A DNA stretch of 64,000 nt from positions 106,106-170,105 of the forward strand of contig NZ_LHQM01000003.1 of the NCBI RefSeq assembly GCF_001302265.1, written 5' to 3'. The translations under genes were made by a program, and so were the position numbers. This DNA comes from Streptococcus phocae (GTDB lineage Bacteria; Bacillota; Bacilli; Lactobacillales; Streptococcaceae). Position 1 is the stretch's first letter, and each line of letters opens with the position of its first letter. A model generated the notes under the pieces. The model was not told the DNA's origin. It saw only the letters and a program-made list of their open reading frames with translations, and searched no databases. Shown one piece after another: positions 16,217-25,644 of this stretch.

Positions 16217-17741
16217 GACTTTCCTCCTTGTCCACTGAGCCACCTGCCATCAAAATACCCAATTCTTGCTTATTGGTATTTTCTGGTAAAACGATTCCTT
16301 GAATCTTACCATCATGGATAACTGCTATACGATCAGATAAATTCAAGATTTCATCAAGCTCAAAGCTCACAACAAGAATTGCCTTGCCTTTGTCACGTTC
16401 TTCAATCAAGCGTCTATGGATGTACTCGATAGCACCAACATCCAATCCACGAGTCGGTTGGCTAACAATCAGTAGGTCTGGGTTACGATCAACTTCTCGA
16501 GCAATAATTGCTTTTTGCTGGTTACCACCTGAAAAACCTCGAGCGGGAACCAGTTCATTTGCGCCACGCACATCAAATTCCGTCATCAGTTGACGAGCAT
16601 AGTCATTGATATTGCTATAGTTTAAAATCCCATTTTTGCTCAGTGGTTCTTTATAATAGGTTTGTAGCGCAATGTTCTCTGCTAAGGACAAATCGAGAAC
16701 TAAACCATCCCTGTGTCTATCCTCAGGCACGTGTCCAACAGATAATTCTGTGATTTTACGAGAGGTTAGAGGGGTCACTTCCTTGCCTTTGATATTAATG
16801 GAACCTGATTTGACTTTACGCAAACCAGTAATGGCTTGGATCAGTTCTGATTGCCCATTACCATCAATACCAGCGATGCCGACAATTTCACCAGCTCTAA
16901 CATCAAGAGATAAGTTTTTAACGGCTAAGACACCACGATTCTCTGCTACTTCTAAATCTTTTATAGAGAGAACAACTTCTTTTGGCTCAGCCGCTTTTTT
17001 AGCAGTGGTAAAGGATACTGAACGTCCCACCATCATTTCAGCCAAGTCTTGCGAGCTTGCTCCTGCAACATCAACAGTTTCGATGCTCTTACCGCGACGG
17101 ATAACGGTCACTCTATCAGCTACTGCTCTGATTTCATCCAGTTTGTGAGTGATTAAAATGATCGATTTACCTTCTTTGACAAGGTTGCGCATAATATTCA
17201 TTAACTCTTGAATTTCTGACGGTGTCAACACTGCTGTTGGCTCATCAAAAATCAGGATATCCGCACCACGATAAAGGGTCTTTAAGATTTCAACCCGCTG
17301 TTGTGCTCCAACTGAAATATCAGCTACTTTTGCAGAAGGGTCTACAAACAAGCCATATTTTTCAGAAAGCTCTTTAATATCTTGACTTGCTTGTTTTAAG
17401 TCAAGGCAACCATTTTTAACGACTTCATTTCCCAAAATAATATTTTCGGCAACAGTAAATGCTTCAACCAACATAAAATGTTGGTGAACCATCCCAATAC
17501 CTAATCGTGCAGATTTTGACGGAGAATCAATCGCAACAGATTTCCCATTAATAACAATTTCCCCACTAGTCGGCTCTAAAAGACCCGCTAGCATGTTCAT
17601 CAACGTCGACTTACCAGCACCATTTTCTCCCAATAGTGCATGGATTTCGCCTTTTTTGACATTTAAATTAATATGGTCATTTGCAATAAAATCACCAAAT
17701 TTTTTCGTGATTTCTTTCATTTCAATGACATGCTGTGTCAT
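16209..17741 (-). CDS. nupA: Nucleoside ABC transporter ATP-binding protein (duplicated ABC domain)
   Basis: A 510-residue protein with two ABC domains. The first is complete: GENGAGKST at about 37, the signature-region sequence ISVGAQQRVEI and Walker B LIFDEPTAV. The second has GIDGNGQSE in place of a canonical Walker A, plus SGGNQQKAIIAREV. One degenerate site is usual for sugar- and nucleoside-type fused ATPases. The translated ATG follows GAAAGGA. It energises the two permeases that follow with overlapping reading frames. It is separated from the lipoprotein gene by an internal terminator-like hairpin, so it is probably expressed at a lower level. Confidence 0.92.
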   Translation of the reverse strand: MTQHVIEMKEITKKFGDFIANDHINLNVKKGEIHALLGENGAGKSTLMNMLAGLLEPTSGEIVINGKSVAIDSPSKSARLGIGMVHQHFMLVEAFTVAENIILGNEVVKNGCLDLKQASQDIKELSEKYGLFVDPSAKVADISVGAQQRVEILKTLYRGADILIFDEPTAVLTPSEIQELMNIMRNLVKEGKSIILITHKLDEIRAVADRVTVIRRGKSIETVDVAGASSQDLAEMMVGRSVSFTTAKKAAEPKEVVLSIKDLEVAENRGVLAVKNLSLDVRAGEIVGIAGIDGNGQSELIQAITGLRKVKSGSINIKGKEVTPLTSRKITELSVGHVPEDRHRDGLVLDLSLAENIALQTYYKEPLSKNGILNYSNINDYARQLMTEFDVRGANELVPARGFSGGNQQKAIIAREVDRNPDLLIVSQPTRGLDVGAIEYIHRRLIEERDKGKAILVVSFELDEILNLSDRIAVIHDGKIQGIVLPENTNKQELGILMAGGSVDKEESHV

Positions 17742-17831
17742 AAGGTAATTTTCCTTTCAATATCAATCTTTTACTTCAGTAAAGCTTGTCATGTGTCACA
17801 AGCTTTACTGAGATAAAAGTTATCTCAGTTC

Positions 17832-17856
17832 AAAAAAAGCGACCGACAAAGGTCGC
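17832..17856 (-). terminator. Internal terminator between bmpA and nupA
   Basis: GCGACC (17839-17844) pairs with GGTCGC (17851-17856), and on the minus strand T7 follows. It is placed right after the lipoprotein stop and before the ATPase gene. Two more hairpins (GAGATAA/TTATCTC, and AGTAAAGCTTGT with its complement near 17776-17807) lie in the same gap. Partial termination would give excess lipoprotein over transporter. Confidence 0.75.
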
Positions 17857-17869
17857 CCTTTTCTTGTAA

Positions 17870-18922
17870 TTATTTCTCAGGAACTTTAATGTCACCAGAT
17901 TTGATTTTGTCTTTAGCTTCTTTAACAGCTTTGATGCCTTCTTTAGAAAGGTTTGTTGTTGCAATATCAACTCCACCGTCTTTTAGACCGTAGATTGTTG
18001 TTTTACCACCTGGGAATTTCCCTTTTGCGATTTGAGCATTAATCAACTGAACTGATTTACCAACCTTTTTGATAGAAGATACTAGGACAAAGTTTGAAGA
18101 CTTACCATCTTTAGAAGTGTAATTTCCTTCACCTTTTTGGTCACGGTCAACACCGATTACCCAAACTTTGTTGTCTTCATCGCGTTTTTCGTTAATAGCT
18201 TTTGCTTCGTTGAAAACACCTGCTCCAGTTCCGCCTGCTGCTTGATAAACAACGTCTGCACCTGCTGCATATTGTGCGGCAGCAATTGTTTTCCCTTTAG
18301 CCGCATCGCCAAATGAGCCAGCATAGTCAACTTTAATATTGATTGATTTGTCTACAGATTTAACCCCTGCTTCAAATCCTTTTTCAAAACGTGTGATAAC
18401 TGTGCCTTCCATACCACCAACAAAACCAACGGTTTTAGTTTTAGTAGTTTTAGCTGCAGCGACACCTGCTAGATAAGCTGCTTCATGATCAGCAAACGTC
18501 ACGCTCGCAACGTTATCTTTGTTATCAATGACTTCGTCAATAATAATAAAGTTTACATCGCTATTATCAGAAGCTGCTTTACTGATAGCATCTTTCAAGG
18601 CAAATCCAATACCATAAATGGCTTTGTAACCACTTGAAACGGCAGTATCAAGATTTGTTGCATACTCAGATTCACTTGTTGATTGGAAGTAATCAAAACC
18701 AGCACCTTTTTTAAGACCGTTTTCTTTACCCCAAGCTTGTAATCCTTCCCAAGCTGATTGGTTAAATGATTTATCATCAACACCGCCAGTATCAGTAACC
18801 ATAGCAATTTTCAAATCAGTTTTGCCTTTGTGCGCATCTTTTGAAGCACCACGATTACCACAAGCTGCCAAACTTAATAAAGCGACAGAAGCCAAACCAA
18901 TACCAATAAATTTCTTGTTCAT
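17870..18922 (-). CDS. bmpA: BMP-family nucleoside-binding lipoprotein
   Basis: A 350-residue lipoprotein. The signal peptide ends in the lipobox LAAC with Cys21, so it is anchored on the outer face of the membrane. The fold is that of the Bmp/PnrA/TmpC family, with DTGGVDDKSFNQSAWEGL near residue 45 and FVGGMEGTVI in the middle. These proteins bind purine and pyrimidine nucleosides for an ABC importer. ATG 18920-18922 is chosen for the GGAGG about 10 nt upstream; an in-frame codon at 18955 would place extra residues before the signal peptide. It follows cdd, linking uptake to salvage. Confidence 0.93.
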   Translation of the reverse strand: MNKKFIGIGLASVALLSLAACGNRGASKDAHKGKTDLKIAMVTDTGGVDDKSFNQSAWEGLQAWGKENGLKKGAGFDYFQSTSESEYATNLDTAVSSGYKAIYGIGFALKDAISKAASDNSDVNFIIIDEVIDNKDNVASVTFADHEAAYLAGVAAAKTTKTKTVGFVGGMEGTVITRFEKGFEAGVKSVDKSINIKVDYAGSFGDAAKGKTIAAAQYAAGADVVYQAAGGTGAGVFNEAKAINEKRDEDNKVWVIGVDRDQKGEGNYTSKDGKSSNFVLVSSIKKVGKSVQLINAQIAKGKFPGGKTTIYGLKDGGVDIATTNLSKEGIKAVKEAKDKIKSGDIKVPEK

Positions 18923-19012
18923 GAATATGAACCCTCCTAAAAATGTTTCTAGCAAGTAAACTGCTGAAAGAATATATAAAGCCTTATGGCTAGATAACGA
19001 AATAAAGTCAGA

Positions 19013-19402
19013 TTATGACAAATCTGTAAAGGAATAAGGCAGTAAGTCACCCACAGTTCGTGTTTCAGTGCGACCATCCTTAGCAATCAAGGTTACCGGA
19101 GTTGTTGCATCACAAAACTCTGACATCACTTGACGACAAGCTCCACAAGGCGAAATCGGCGACTGGGTTTCACCATAGATGGCAATTTCAGAAAACTGTT
19201 GATGGCCTTCCGAAACTGCCTTAAAAATAGCCGTTCTTTCCGCACAATTGCTTAATCCAAAGCTGGCATTTTCAACATTGCATCCCGTGTAAATATGACC
19301 ATCTTTTGTTTTTAGTGCTGCACCTACCGGAAAATGAGAATAAGGGACGTAAGCATTTTTACTTGCAGCAATTGCCAAAGAAATTAAATCAGTAGCCACC
19401 AT
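19013..19402 (-). CDS. cdd: Cytidine deaminase
   Basis: A 129-residue zinc enzyme converting cytidine or deoxycytidine to the uridine form. The catalytic motif CAERTA (zinc Cys53, catalytic Glu55) and PCGACRQ (Cys86, Cys89) are intact, as is the substrate loop GCNVENAS. I start at ATG 19400-19402, which gives the usual N-terminus [20 protein letters not shown]; an in-frame GTG at 19414 is possible. Either start overlaps deoC. Deamination feeds uridine to the phosphorylase encoded upstream in the operon. Confidence 0.93.
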   Translation of the reverse strand: MVATDLISLAIAASKNAYVPYSHFPVGAALKTKDGHIYTGCNVENASFGLSNCAERTAIFKAVSEGHQQFSEIAIYGETQSPISPCGACRQVMSEFCDATTPVTLIAKDGRTETRTVGDLLPYSFTDLS

Positions 19403-20051
19403 TTGCTGTTTCACCTTTCATGATGGTTACTCCTGCAGACGTTCCAATACGAGTAGCACCTGCTTCAATAAAGGCTAGTGCATCTTCTAACGAACGTGCT
19501 CCTCCTGCAGCTTTGACACCGACATCAGGTCCAACTGTCTGGCGCATCAATTTAACATCTGATACCGTCGCACCTCCAGTTGAGAAGCCAGTAGATGTTT
19601 TCACAAAGTCAGCACCTGCTTTAACAGCTAACTGACACGCTTTGACTTTTTCGTCATCTGTCAACAAAGCTGTTTCGATAATCACTTTGACTAAATGATC
19701 GCCACTAGCTTCGACAACAGCACGAACATCGTCTTCAACAGCTTGATAATCACCTTGTTTTAAAAGACCAATATTGATAACCATATCAATTTCATCGGCA
19801 CCTTTTTCAATAGCGTCTTTTGTTTCAAAAGCTTTTGTCGCTGATGTGGTTGCACCAAGTGGGAAGCCTACAACGGTACAAACTTTGACATCTGAATCTT
19901 TCAAAGCTTCTGCAGCATACGCTACCCAGCTAGGATTCACACAAACGCTCGCAAAGTCATATGTTTTTGCTTCGTCAAGCAATTGGTCAAACTGTGATTT
20001 AACACTGTCTGCCTTCAGCAAGGTGTGGTCAATATATTTATTAATGGTCAT
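19389..20051 (-). CDS. deoC: Deoxyribose-phosphate aldolase
   Basis: A 220-residue class I aldolase that splits 2-deoxyribose-5-phosphate into glyceraldehyde-3-P and acetaldehyde, the last step of deoxynucleoside use. The Schiff-base lysine region [13 protein letters not shown] and the second lysine region [14 protein letters not shown] are present. AAGGAGG lies 10 nt before ATG 20049-20051; a TTG two codons upstream is an alternative at 4 nt spacing. It sits between pdp and cdd and overlaps cdd by 14 bases. Confidence 0.94.
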   Translation of the reverse strand: MTINKYIDHTLLKADSVKSQFDQLLDEAKTYDFASVCVNPSWVAYAAEALKDSDVKVCTVVGFPLGATTSATKAFETKDAIEKGADEIDMVINIGLLKQGDYQAVEDDVRAVVEASGDHLVKVIIETALLTDDEKVKACQLAVKAGADFVKTSTGFSTGGATVSDVKLMRQTVGPDVGVKAAGGARSLEDALAFIEAGATRIGTSAGVTIMKGETANGGY

Positions 20052-20066
20052 TCTCAATATTCCTCC

Positions 20067-21344
20067 TTAGGAAACAACTTTGATAATCTCTTTAGGTACA
20101 AATTGTGTTACACCTATTTTAACATTTTTTTCAAATTCTGTAAGCAGTTTTTCCTCTAAAACTTCTTGTGAAAATATTATCGCAATGCGGTCTCCCTTAG
20201 CAACAGGGTCTCCAACTTTTTTATCAAACACAATACCTGTTTCGTAGTCCAAAGGATCTGTTTTGACCGCTCGACCTGCACCTAATCTCATAGCAAATAA
20301 GCCAAAATCCAAGGCTGGTAATTCTGTGATGTAACCATCTTCAGATGCAATAATTTCTGTTTTCACTAAAGCTTGTGATTCACGATAAAGATCACTGATA
20401 TCGCCGCCTTGGTATGCAATCATTTCTTCGAATTTTGCTAAGGCTGGACCTTTAGTCAATTGTTCGTAAATGTCTTCAAGTGATTGTTTAACACCAGCTA
20501 AATCGAGCATCAGCTGTGCCAATTCACAGATAAAGTGCGTGATGTCTTCTCGTCCTTTACCTTGCATGATGTCGATGGCTTCCAACACTTCTAGACGATT
20601 ACCGATAGCACGCCCTAATGGTTGGCTCATGTTGGTAATCACAGCGACTGTTTTACGCCCGACTTCTTTGCCCAGATCAACCATCAATCTCGATAGCTTT
20701 TCAGCATCCTCAATCGTTTTCATAAAGGCGCCATCACCCACTGTCACATCCAGCAAAATACTATCTGCTCCAGCAGCTATTTTTTTACTCATAACTGAAC
20801 TTGCAATGAGTGGGATGATATCGACTGTAGCTGTTACATCACGAAGGGCATAGAGAAGTTTATCGGCTTTAACGAGTTTATCTGATTGCCCAATAACAGA
20901 AAGCCCTATTTCTTGTACTTGGTTGATAAATTCTTCCTGGGTACGGTCTATTTGGAACCCTTTGATAGACTCTAGCTTATCCAAGGTGCCTCCAGTATGG
21001 CCTAACCCTCTTCCACTCATTTTTGCAACTGGTACGCCAAAACTTGCCACAAGAGGTGCTAGTATGAGGGTTACTTTATCTCCCACACCACCAGTAGAGT
21101 GTTTATCAGTTTTGATTCCTGCAATAGCTGATAAATCAATCTGCTCTCCTGTTTCCACCATCGCCATTGTCAAATCACGGGTTTCACGCGTTGTCATGCC
21201 TTTGAAATAAACAGCCATGGCAAATGCAGACATCTGATAATCCGGAACACTTCCGTTAGCGTAGCCTGTCACTAACCAGTTAATTTCCTCAGTAGAAAGT
21301 TCCTTACCATCTCGCTTTTTTTGAATTAAATCAACTGTTCTCAT
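20067..21344 (-). CDS. pdp: Pyrimidine-nucleoside phosphorylase
   Basis: A 425-residue member of nucleoside phosphorylase family II, cleaving uridine, deoxyuridine and thymidine with phosphate. The signature SGRGLGHTGGTLDKLES lies near residue 112 and the phosphate loop KTDKHSTGGVGDK near 82. The C-terminal lobe (FAMRLGAGRAVKTDPLD) is complete. I start at ATG 21342-21344, which follows AAGGAG by 8 nt. The start overlaps the end of the methyltransferase gene by 14 bases. Confidence 0.94.
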   Translation of the reverse strand: MRTVDLIQKKRDGKELSTEEINWLVTGYANGSVPDYQMSAFAMAVYFKGMTTRETRDLTMAMVETGEQIDLSAIAGIKTDKHSTGGVGDKVTLILAPLVASFGVPVAKMSGRGLGHTGGTLDKLESIKGFQIDRTQEEFINQVQEIGLSVIGQSDKLVKADKLLYALRDVTATVDIIPLIASSVMSKKIAAGADSILLDVTVGDGAFMKTIEDAEKLSRLMVDLGKEVGRKTVAVITNMSQPLGRAIGNRLEVLEAIDIMQGKGREDITHFICELAQLMLDLAGVKQSLEDIYEQLTKGPALAKFEEMIAYQGGDISDLYRESQALVKTEIIASEDGYITELPALDFGLFAMRLGAGRAVKTDPLDYETGIVFDKKVGDPVAKGDRIAIIFSQEVLEEKLLTEFEKNVKIGVTQFVPKEIIKVVS

Positions 21345-21930
21345 CTTTAACACTCCTTAGAATATAATAACCTTTGTCTTTTGCGATAATATCGACATTT
21401 CCAAAAATGGCATTCATTTTTTCTATGGCACTTGGTGCCCCTTGTTTCTTTTGAATCACAATAGTCAAGTCACCTTTAGGATGCAGAAATTCAATGCTTT
21501 TTTCAATAATTTCGTGAACAACCTTTTTTCCTGCTCGAATAGGCGGGTTACTGATGACGTGATCAAAATAACCGCTAACATTTTCGTAGATGTTAGATTG
21601 AAACACATTAACCTCAACCTGGTTTTTAGCTGCATTTTTGAGCGCTAAATCAACAGCTCTGTTATTAATATCAACCAAAGTTGCTTCCACTTGTTGGACC
21701 TTGGCTAGACTAATTCCTAAAGGCCCATAGCCACACCCAAGGTCTAATAAGCTATCACCTTCTTTAAAATGCAACGATTTTAATAAGACTTGACTCCCGA
21801 AGTCAATCATTTTTTTCGAAAAGACACCCGAATCTGTCAAAAACACAAATGGCTTATCTAGTAAAGTGACCTTTAATTCATGAATGTCATGAGCACTATC
21901 AGGATTCTCATCGTAATACATATTTGCCAT
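21331..21930 (-). CDS. RsmC-like class I SAM-dependent methyltransferase
   Basis: A 199-residue protein with the MTS-type domain: motif I LLDLGCGYGPLGI at about 64-76 and the catalytic NPPI motif in FDHVISNPPIRAGK near 125. NPPY/NPPI enzymes of this group methylate exocyclic amino groups, usually of rRNA guanine, and this one is single-domain as in Bacillus YbxB. The start is ATG 21928-21930. An in-frame ATG at 21963 would lie inside the predicted promoter, which argues against it. It is the first gene of the nucleoside operon, and its RNA substrate is not known from sequence. Confidence 0.85.
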   Translation of the reverse strand: MANMYYDENPDSAHDIHELKVTLLDKPFVFLTDSGVFSKKMIDFGSQVLLKSLHFKEGDSLLDLGCGYGPLGISLAKVQQVEATLVDINNRAVDLALKNAAKNQVEVNVFQSNIYENVSGYFDHVISNPPIRAGKKVVHEIIEKSIEFLHPKGDLTIVIQKKQGAPSAIEKMNAIFGNVDIIAKDKGYYILRSVKDENS

Positions 21931-21961
21931 AATTTTTCCTATCTTTTTAAGATGTTTTTTC

Positions 21962-21990
21962 ATTCTATCACACTTTGAAATGGTTTACAA
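21962..21990 (-). promoter_or_regulatory. Promoter with cre-like site for the nucleoside operon
   Basis: TTGTAA (21985-21990), 17 bases, TAGAAT (21962-21967) on the minus strand. Overlapping the -35, minus-strand TGTAAACCATTTCA (21976-21989) matches the CcpA consensus TGWAANCGNTNWCA except for one central base. Carbon catabolite repression of nucleoside use would make sense. The call is from pattern only. Confidence 0.6.
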
Positions 21991-22146
21991 GACGCTTGTT
22001 TCCTATCATTTTCACTTAAAATCACGATTAAAAACGAACCTTTATTTTTTCTGATAATATTTTGACAATTTCTCTTCTTTTGTTCGATTTTTGCGTCTTA
22101 TCACCTAGCATGTCATTTAGAAAAATTTTCCATTTTACCAATGTCA

Positions 22147-22155
22147 TGTTATAAT
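22147..22155 (+). promoter_or_regulatory. Extended -10 promoter of coaA
   Basis: TG, one base, TATAAT (22150-22155), 31 bases before the coaA ATG. The region between here and the divergent nucleoside promoter (21991-22140) shows no gene. Confidence 0.6.
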
Positions 22156-22186
22156 GTAAGCACTGCCAAAATGATTAGGAGTCTAT

Positions 22187-23107
22187 ATGTCAAACGAATT
22201 GATCAATTTCGAAAAGATTTCTCGTGAATCTTGGAAAATATTAAATCAAAAAAATAAACCACTGTTAACTCAGACTGAATTAGAAAACATTACCAGTTTG
22301 AATGATGATATCAACATTACCGATGTTATTGATATCTATCTTCCGCTGATTAACCTAATCCAAATTTATAAAATCGCTCAAGAAAACTTGCTGTTTTCAA
22401 AAAGCCTCTTTCTCAAAAAAAACACCCACCACAGACCCTTTATCATTGGCGTCTCAGGTTCTGTGGCCGTTGGAAAATCGACGACCAGTCGACTCTTGCA
22501 GCTCTTGTTATCTCGGACTTATCAAACTAGCCGTGTTGAGCTAGTAACCACAGATGGCTTTTTGTACCCCAACCAAACATTAATTGCTAACGGTATCCTT
22601 AATAAAAAAGGCTTCCCAGAATCTTATAACATGGAATTGTTGCTCAATTTCTTAGACACGGTTAAAAATGGGCAAGCTGCCTCTATACCAGTTTATTCTC
22701 ATGATATTTATGATATCGTGCCAGGGCAAAAACAAACTTTCGACAGTCCCGATTTTTTAATTATCGAAGGCATTAATGTTTTTCAAAATCAACAAAATAA
22801 TCGGCTGTACATGAGTGATTACTTTGATTTTTCCATTTATATTGATGCAGATAGTCAACACATTGAGAATTGGTACCTGGAACGCTTTTTAAGCATCATT
22901 GAGTTAGCTAAGAAAGATTCTAAAAATTACTATGCTAGATATAGTGACCTATCACAAAGTCAAGCCATTGATTTTGCTAGAAATGTCTGGAAAACAGTCA
23001 ATCTGGTTAACCTGGAAAAATTCATCGAACCGACTAGAAACCGCGCCGAATTAATTCTTCACAAGGCTAAGGATCATAAAATTGATGAAATTTATCTCAA
23101 AAAGTGA
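22187..23107 (+). CDS. coaA: Pantothenate kinase type I
   Basis: A 306-residue kinase of the PRK/URK fold that phosphorylates pantothenate, the committed step of CoA synthesis. The P-loop [12 protein letters not shown] is near residue 88, followed by TTDGFLYPN and the [11 protein letters not shown] region that carries substrate contacts. TTAGGAG precedes the ATG by a normal spacing. It has an extended -10 promoter and is transcribed divergently from the nucleoside operon. Together with coaC and the ECF gene at the left end, it completes pantothenate use. Confidence 0.95.
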   Translation: MSNELINFEKISRESWKILNQKNKPLLTQTELENITSLNDDINITDVIDIYLPLINLIQIYKIAQENLLFSKSLFLKKNTHHRPFIIGVSGSVAVGKSTTSRLLQLLLSRTYQTSRVELVTTDGFLYPNQTLIANGILNKKGFPESYNMELLLNFLDTVKNGQAASIPVYSHDIYDIVPGQKQTFDSPDFLIIEGINVFQNQQNNRLYMSDYFDFSIYIDADSQHIENWYLERFLSIIELAKKDSKNYYARYSDLSQSQAIDFARNVWKTVNLVNLEKFIEPTRNRAELILHKAKDHKIDEIYLKK

Positions 23108-23114
23108 TTAAAGC

Positions 23115-23143
23115 TTGCCAAACACTTATATTTTCTATATAAT
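23115..23143 (+). promoter_or_regulatory. Promoter of rpsT
   Basis: TTGCCA (23115-23120), exactly 17 bases, TATAAT (23138-23143). It gives rpsT its own strong transcript independent of coaA. Confidence 0.8.
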
Positions 23144-23175
23144 AGTGTAGTTAGATTAATATGGAGGTGAAAACA

Positions 23176-23409
23176 TTGGCAAATATTAAATCAGCTATTA
23201 AGCGTGCTGAACTTAACGTTAAGAGTAACGAAAAAAATTCAGCACAAAAATCAGCTATGCGTACTGCTATCAAAGCATTTGAAGCTAACCCAACTGAAGA
23301 GCTTTTCCGCGTTGCTTCTTCTAGCATCGATAGAGCCGAATCAAAAGGTTTGATTCATAAAAACAAAGCTAGTCGCGATAAAGCACGTCTTGCTACAAAA
23401 CTTGGCTAA
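23176..23409 (+). CDS. rpsT: 30S ribosomal protein S20, with TTG start
   Basis: A 77-residue basic protein, [14 protein letters not shown] onward, that binds 16S rRNA early in 30S assembly. The family's N-terminus falls at a TTG codon (23176-23178), which has GGAGGTG 7-9 nt upstream. An ATG at 23161 would add five foreign residues and overlap the ribosome site. S20 genes of other bacteria also use weak starts, which allows feedback control. A strong terminator follows directly. Confidence 0.93.
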   Translation: MANIKSAIKRAELNVKSNEKNSAQKSAMRTAIKAFEANPTEELFRVASSSIDRAESKGLIHKNKASRDKARLATKLG

Positions 23410-23421
23410 TTATATCCAATG

Positions 23422-23450
23422 AAAACTCCAAAAGGAGTTTTTTTGTTTTT
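23422..23450 (+). terminator. Terminator of rpsT
   Basis: AAAACTCC, four-base loop, GGAGTTTT and a long T run. Confidence 0.9.
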
Positions 23451-23466
23451 TCCAACAGTAGTCATG

Positions 23467-23501
23467 AAAAAAGGAGTTCTCAATCAGAGACTCCTTTTTT
23501 T
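23467..23501 (-). terminator. Terminator of ciaRH (bidirectional)
   Basis: AAAAAAGGAGT (23467-23477) pairs with ACTCCTTTTTT (23490-23500). A and T runs on both sides make it work for the converging rpsT and ciaRH transcripts. Confidence 0.85.
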
Positions 23502-23540
23502 GTTCGTGTACTCAAGAAAAAGTATTTTTGCTCGATAGGC

Positions 23541-24851
23541 TTATAGCTTCACTTCAAAAATAGTGCCTTTAGGGGTGTTGTCTTTGACACTAATCGTTCC
23601 TTTTAATGAGGTCACGATTTGTTGTGCTAGAGCTAGCCCAAGTCCAAAACCTCCATTTTGACGTGTTCTGGCCTTGTCGACACGGTAAAAACGGTCAAAT
23701 ATTTTTTTCTTGTCCTGATCTTTGATGCCAGGACCGTTATCCATAACCGAAATCAGCAAGTGTTTTTCCGTTGTTTTAACGGTAAATAAAATCACACCAT
23801 CAGCATCTGTATATTTCAAGGCATTGTCAAATAAAATTGTCATGAGTTGCTTCAGCAACGATTTATCTCCCTTTACTGGATGCGTCACTTGGTTAGTTGC
23901 ACTAAATTCTTTGCCATACTCTTTAGCAACTAGGAGGTAATTTTCAAAAACCATGTCAAAAAATGTTGCGTCAATCGAAACCAGTTGTGGTTTTAAACCA
24001 TCATCTCGTCTGGCTAGATTCAACAAATTGGTTGTTAATATCCTCATGTTTCGCACTTCGTCTAAACTTGACGCGATGTGTTCGCTATTTTCTAAAATGG
24101 TCTCATTTGGTTTTCTAAATAGGGTTTCTAGCCGATTTTGTAACACTGCTAAAGGTGTTCGTAATTCATGACTCGCATTTTCAACAAACATGGTTTGTTT
24201 TTCATAACTTTCTAAAATGGGTTTTCTGGTCCAATCCGCCAAATAAATGCTGGCTAAAATCGAAATCAGCCAAAAAATAATCATGACCATAATGACAATC
24301 TGCTCATAGCGTTCATTAGCACTGTCTAACTGTTGAACATTGACAACAGCCATCATATAAGCAATTGCAGGATAGTTCTTGCTATGGACCTTAACGGTAA
24401 TGGTATGGTATTTTTCTTCTTGTCCGTAGAAATTGATCAAGCTAGTTGTTGCGATTTTATTCAGTTTGCTTTTATCTAAATAAAACTGCCGATAATTTGA
24501 AAAAGCATCCAAAGAATTTAATATGGCGCCATTAGCACTAAATAAAATAATATCTGTGTTAGCTGCTGGTGAATGGATTAGTTTTGAATTCTCTGATTCA
24601 GGGATGGCTTTAATGACATTATTTTCAACATCAAAGTAAAAGGATGATAGCCTCGCCATGGTTCGATCAACATAGCTAGTGGCATTATTTCCAATCGCAA
24701 TGAGGCTGCTATCAACAGACGAGTACACGCCAAATCGCATGATTTGCAAAATAATAGTCGTCATGACCACAAATATTCCTGTAAAGACAGCAAAAAAATG
24801 GCAAAAATGAGTGTACTGTTCTGATAACAGCTCTTTATTAAATTTAGTCAT
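23541..24851 (-). CDS. ciaH: Sensor histidine kinase CiaH
   Basis: A 436-residue membrane kinase. One membrane segment lies at about 18-40, an extracytoplasmic sensor domain to about 180, a second segment at about 185-205, then HisKA with the phosphorylated histidine in [12 protein letters not shown] (about 228) and HATPase_c with N box [16 protein letters not shown] and [10 protein letters not shown]. It overlaps ciaR by 8 bases. In streptococci CiaRH governs cell-wall stress, competence and virulence factors. The signal sensed is not evident from sequence. Confidence 0.93.
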   Translation of the reverse strand: MTKFNKELLSEQYTHFCHFFAVFTGIFVVMTTIILQIMRFGVYSSVDSSLIAIGNNATSYVDRTMARLSSFYFDVENNVIKAIPESENSKLIHSPAANTDIILFSANGAILNSLDAFSNYRQFYLDKSKLNKIATTSLINFYGQEEKYHTITVKVHSKNYPAIAYMMAVVNVQQLDSANERYEQIVIMVMIIFWLISILASIYLADWTRKPILESYEKQTMFVENASHELRTPLAVLQNRLETLFRKPNETILENSEHIASSLDEVRNMRILTTNLLNLARRDDGLKPQLVSIDATFFDMVFENYLLVAKEYGKEFSATNQVTHPVKGDKSLLKQLMTILFDNALKYTDADGVILFTVKTTEKHLLISVMDNGPGIKDQDKKKIFDRFYRVDKARTRQNGGFGLGLALAQQIVTSLKGTISVKDNTPKGTIFEVKL

Positions 24852-25518
24852 TGGTTTTTAAAATATAGCCAACACTTCTTAGTGTTTGCAAGTTCTCTAC
24901 AAAATCTGTTCCTTTGAGCTTTTTTCTAATTTTAGAAACATAGACTTCAACAACAGATATGGTCGTATCGCTATCAAACCCCCAAATGCGGTCAAAAATT
25001 TGGGCCTTGGGCAAAATCACATTTTGGTTTTGAAGGATATAGACTAGCAAATCAAACTCTTTTCCTAATAACTCAATGCTTTGGTTATCAATCTTAACTT
25101 CTTTGCGCCCGAGATCCACAACCAAATTGCCAAAGCTTAAATTATTATCAGCAAGCTTTCCTGTTCGTTTCAATAAGGCTTGGATGCGCATTTTTAGCTC
25201 TTCCAGATAAAAAGGTTTGGTCAAATAATCATCTGCACCTAATTCAAAACCATGTCCCTTGTCATCTAAGCTCTCTTTAGCAGTCATGATAAGCACTGGT
25301 ATCTTGATGTTTTTTTCTCGGAGCTCTTTTAAGACCTGGAAGCCATTTTTTTCAGGTAGCATCAAATCCAATAAAACAAGGTCATAAATGCCACTTTCTG
25401 CCTCATAGAGACCTTCTTCACCATCAAAAACTTGTACCACATCTGCAAAATCATCTAAAAAATCAAAAATGGAATTGGATAGGCTTAAATCATCTTCTAC
25501 TAGTAATAATTTTATCAC
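24844..25518 (-). CDS. ciaR: Response regulator CiaR (OmpR family), GTG start
   Basis: A 224-residue OmpR/PhoB-type regulator: receiver domain with phospho-acceptor Asp51 in [12 protein letters not shown], then a winged-helix C-terminal domain ([30 protein letters not shown]). The family's N-terminus [10 protein letters not shown] falls at GTG 25516-25518, with AGGA upstream. The ATG at 25533 would add five residues not typical of CiaR. A CiaR-type direct repeat sits in its own promoter, suggesting autoregulation. Confidence 0.93.
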   Translation of the reverse strand: MIKLLLVEDDLSLSNSIFDFLDDFADVVQVFDGEEGLYEAESGIYDLVLLDLMLPEKNGFQVLKELREKNIKIPVLIMTAKESLDDKGHGFELGADDYLTKPFYLEELKMRIQALLKRTGKLADNNLSFGNLVVDLGRKEVKIDNQSIELLGKEFDLLVYILQNQNVILPKAQIFDRIWGFDSDTTISVVEVYVSKIRKKLKGTDFVENLQTLRSVGYILKTND

Positions 25519-25565
25519 TCTGGGTATCCTCATTTCTTTGCTTAACTCATCTATAGTTTGACTAT

Positions 25566-25593
25566 ATCATAGAAAGCTTAAGATTCGCTAAAT
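25566..25593 (-). promoter_or_regulatory. ciaRH promoter with CiaR-type direct repeat
   Basis: On the minus strand ATTTAG, five bases (CGAAT), CTTAAG (25577-25593) is a near match to the CiaR box TTTAAG-N5-TTTAAG. It is followed five bases later by TATGAT (25566-25571) as -10. The geometry, with the repeat in the -35 region, matches CiaR-activated promoters described in S. pneumoniae. Confidence 0.6.
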
Positions 25594-25600
25594 AATTGGC

Positions 25601-25626
25601 AAAAAAGCTGGGACTTTGTCCCAACT
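25601..25626 (-). terminator. Terminator of pepN
   Basis: AGCTGGGAC, TTT loop, GTCCCAACT, with a T run on the minus strand. It lies just past the pepN stop. Confidence 0.85.
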
Positions 25627-25644
25627 CTTTTGTCCTATAGCAGA

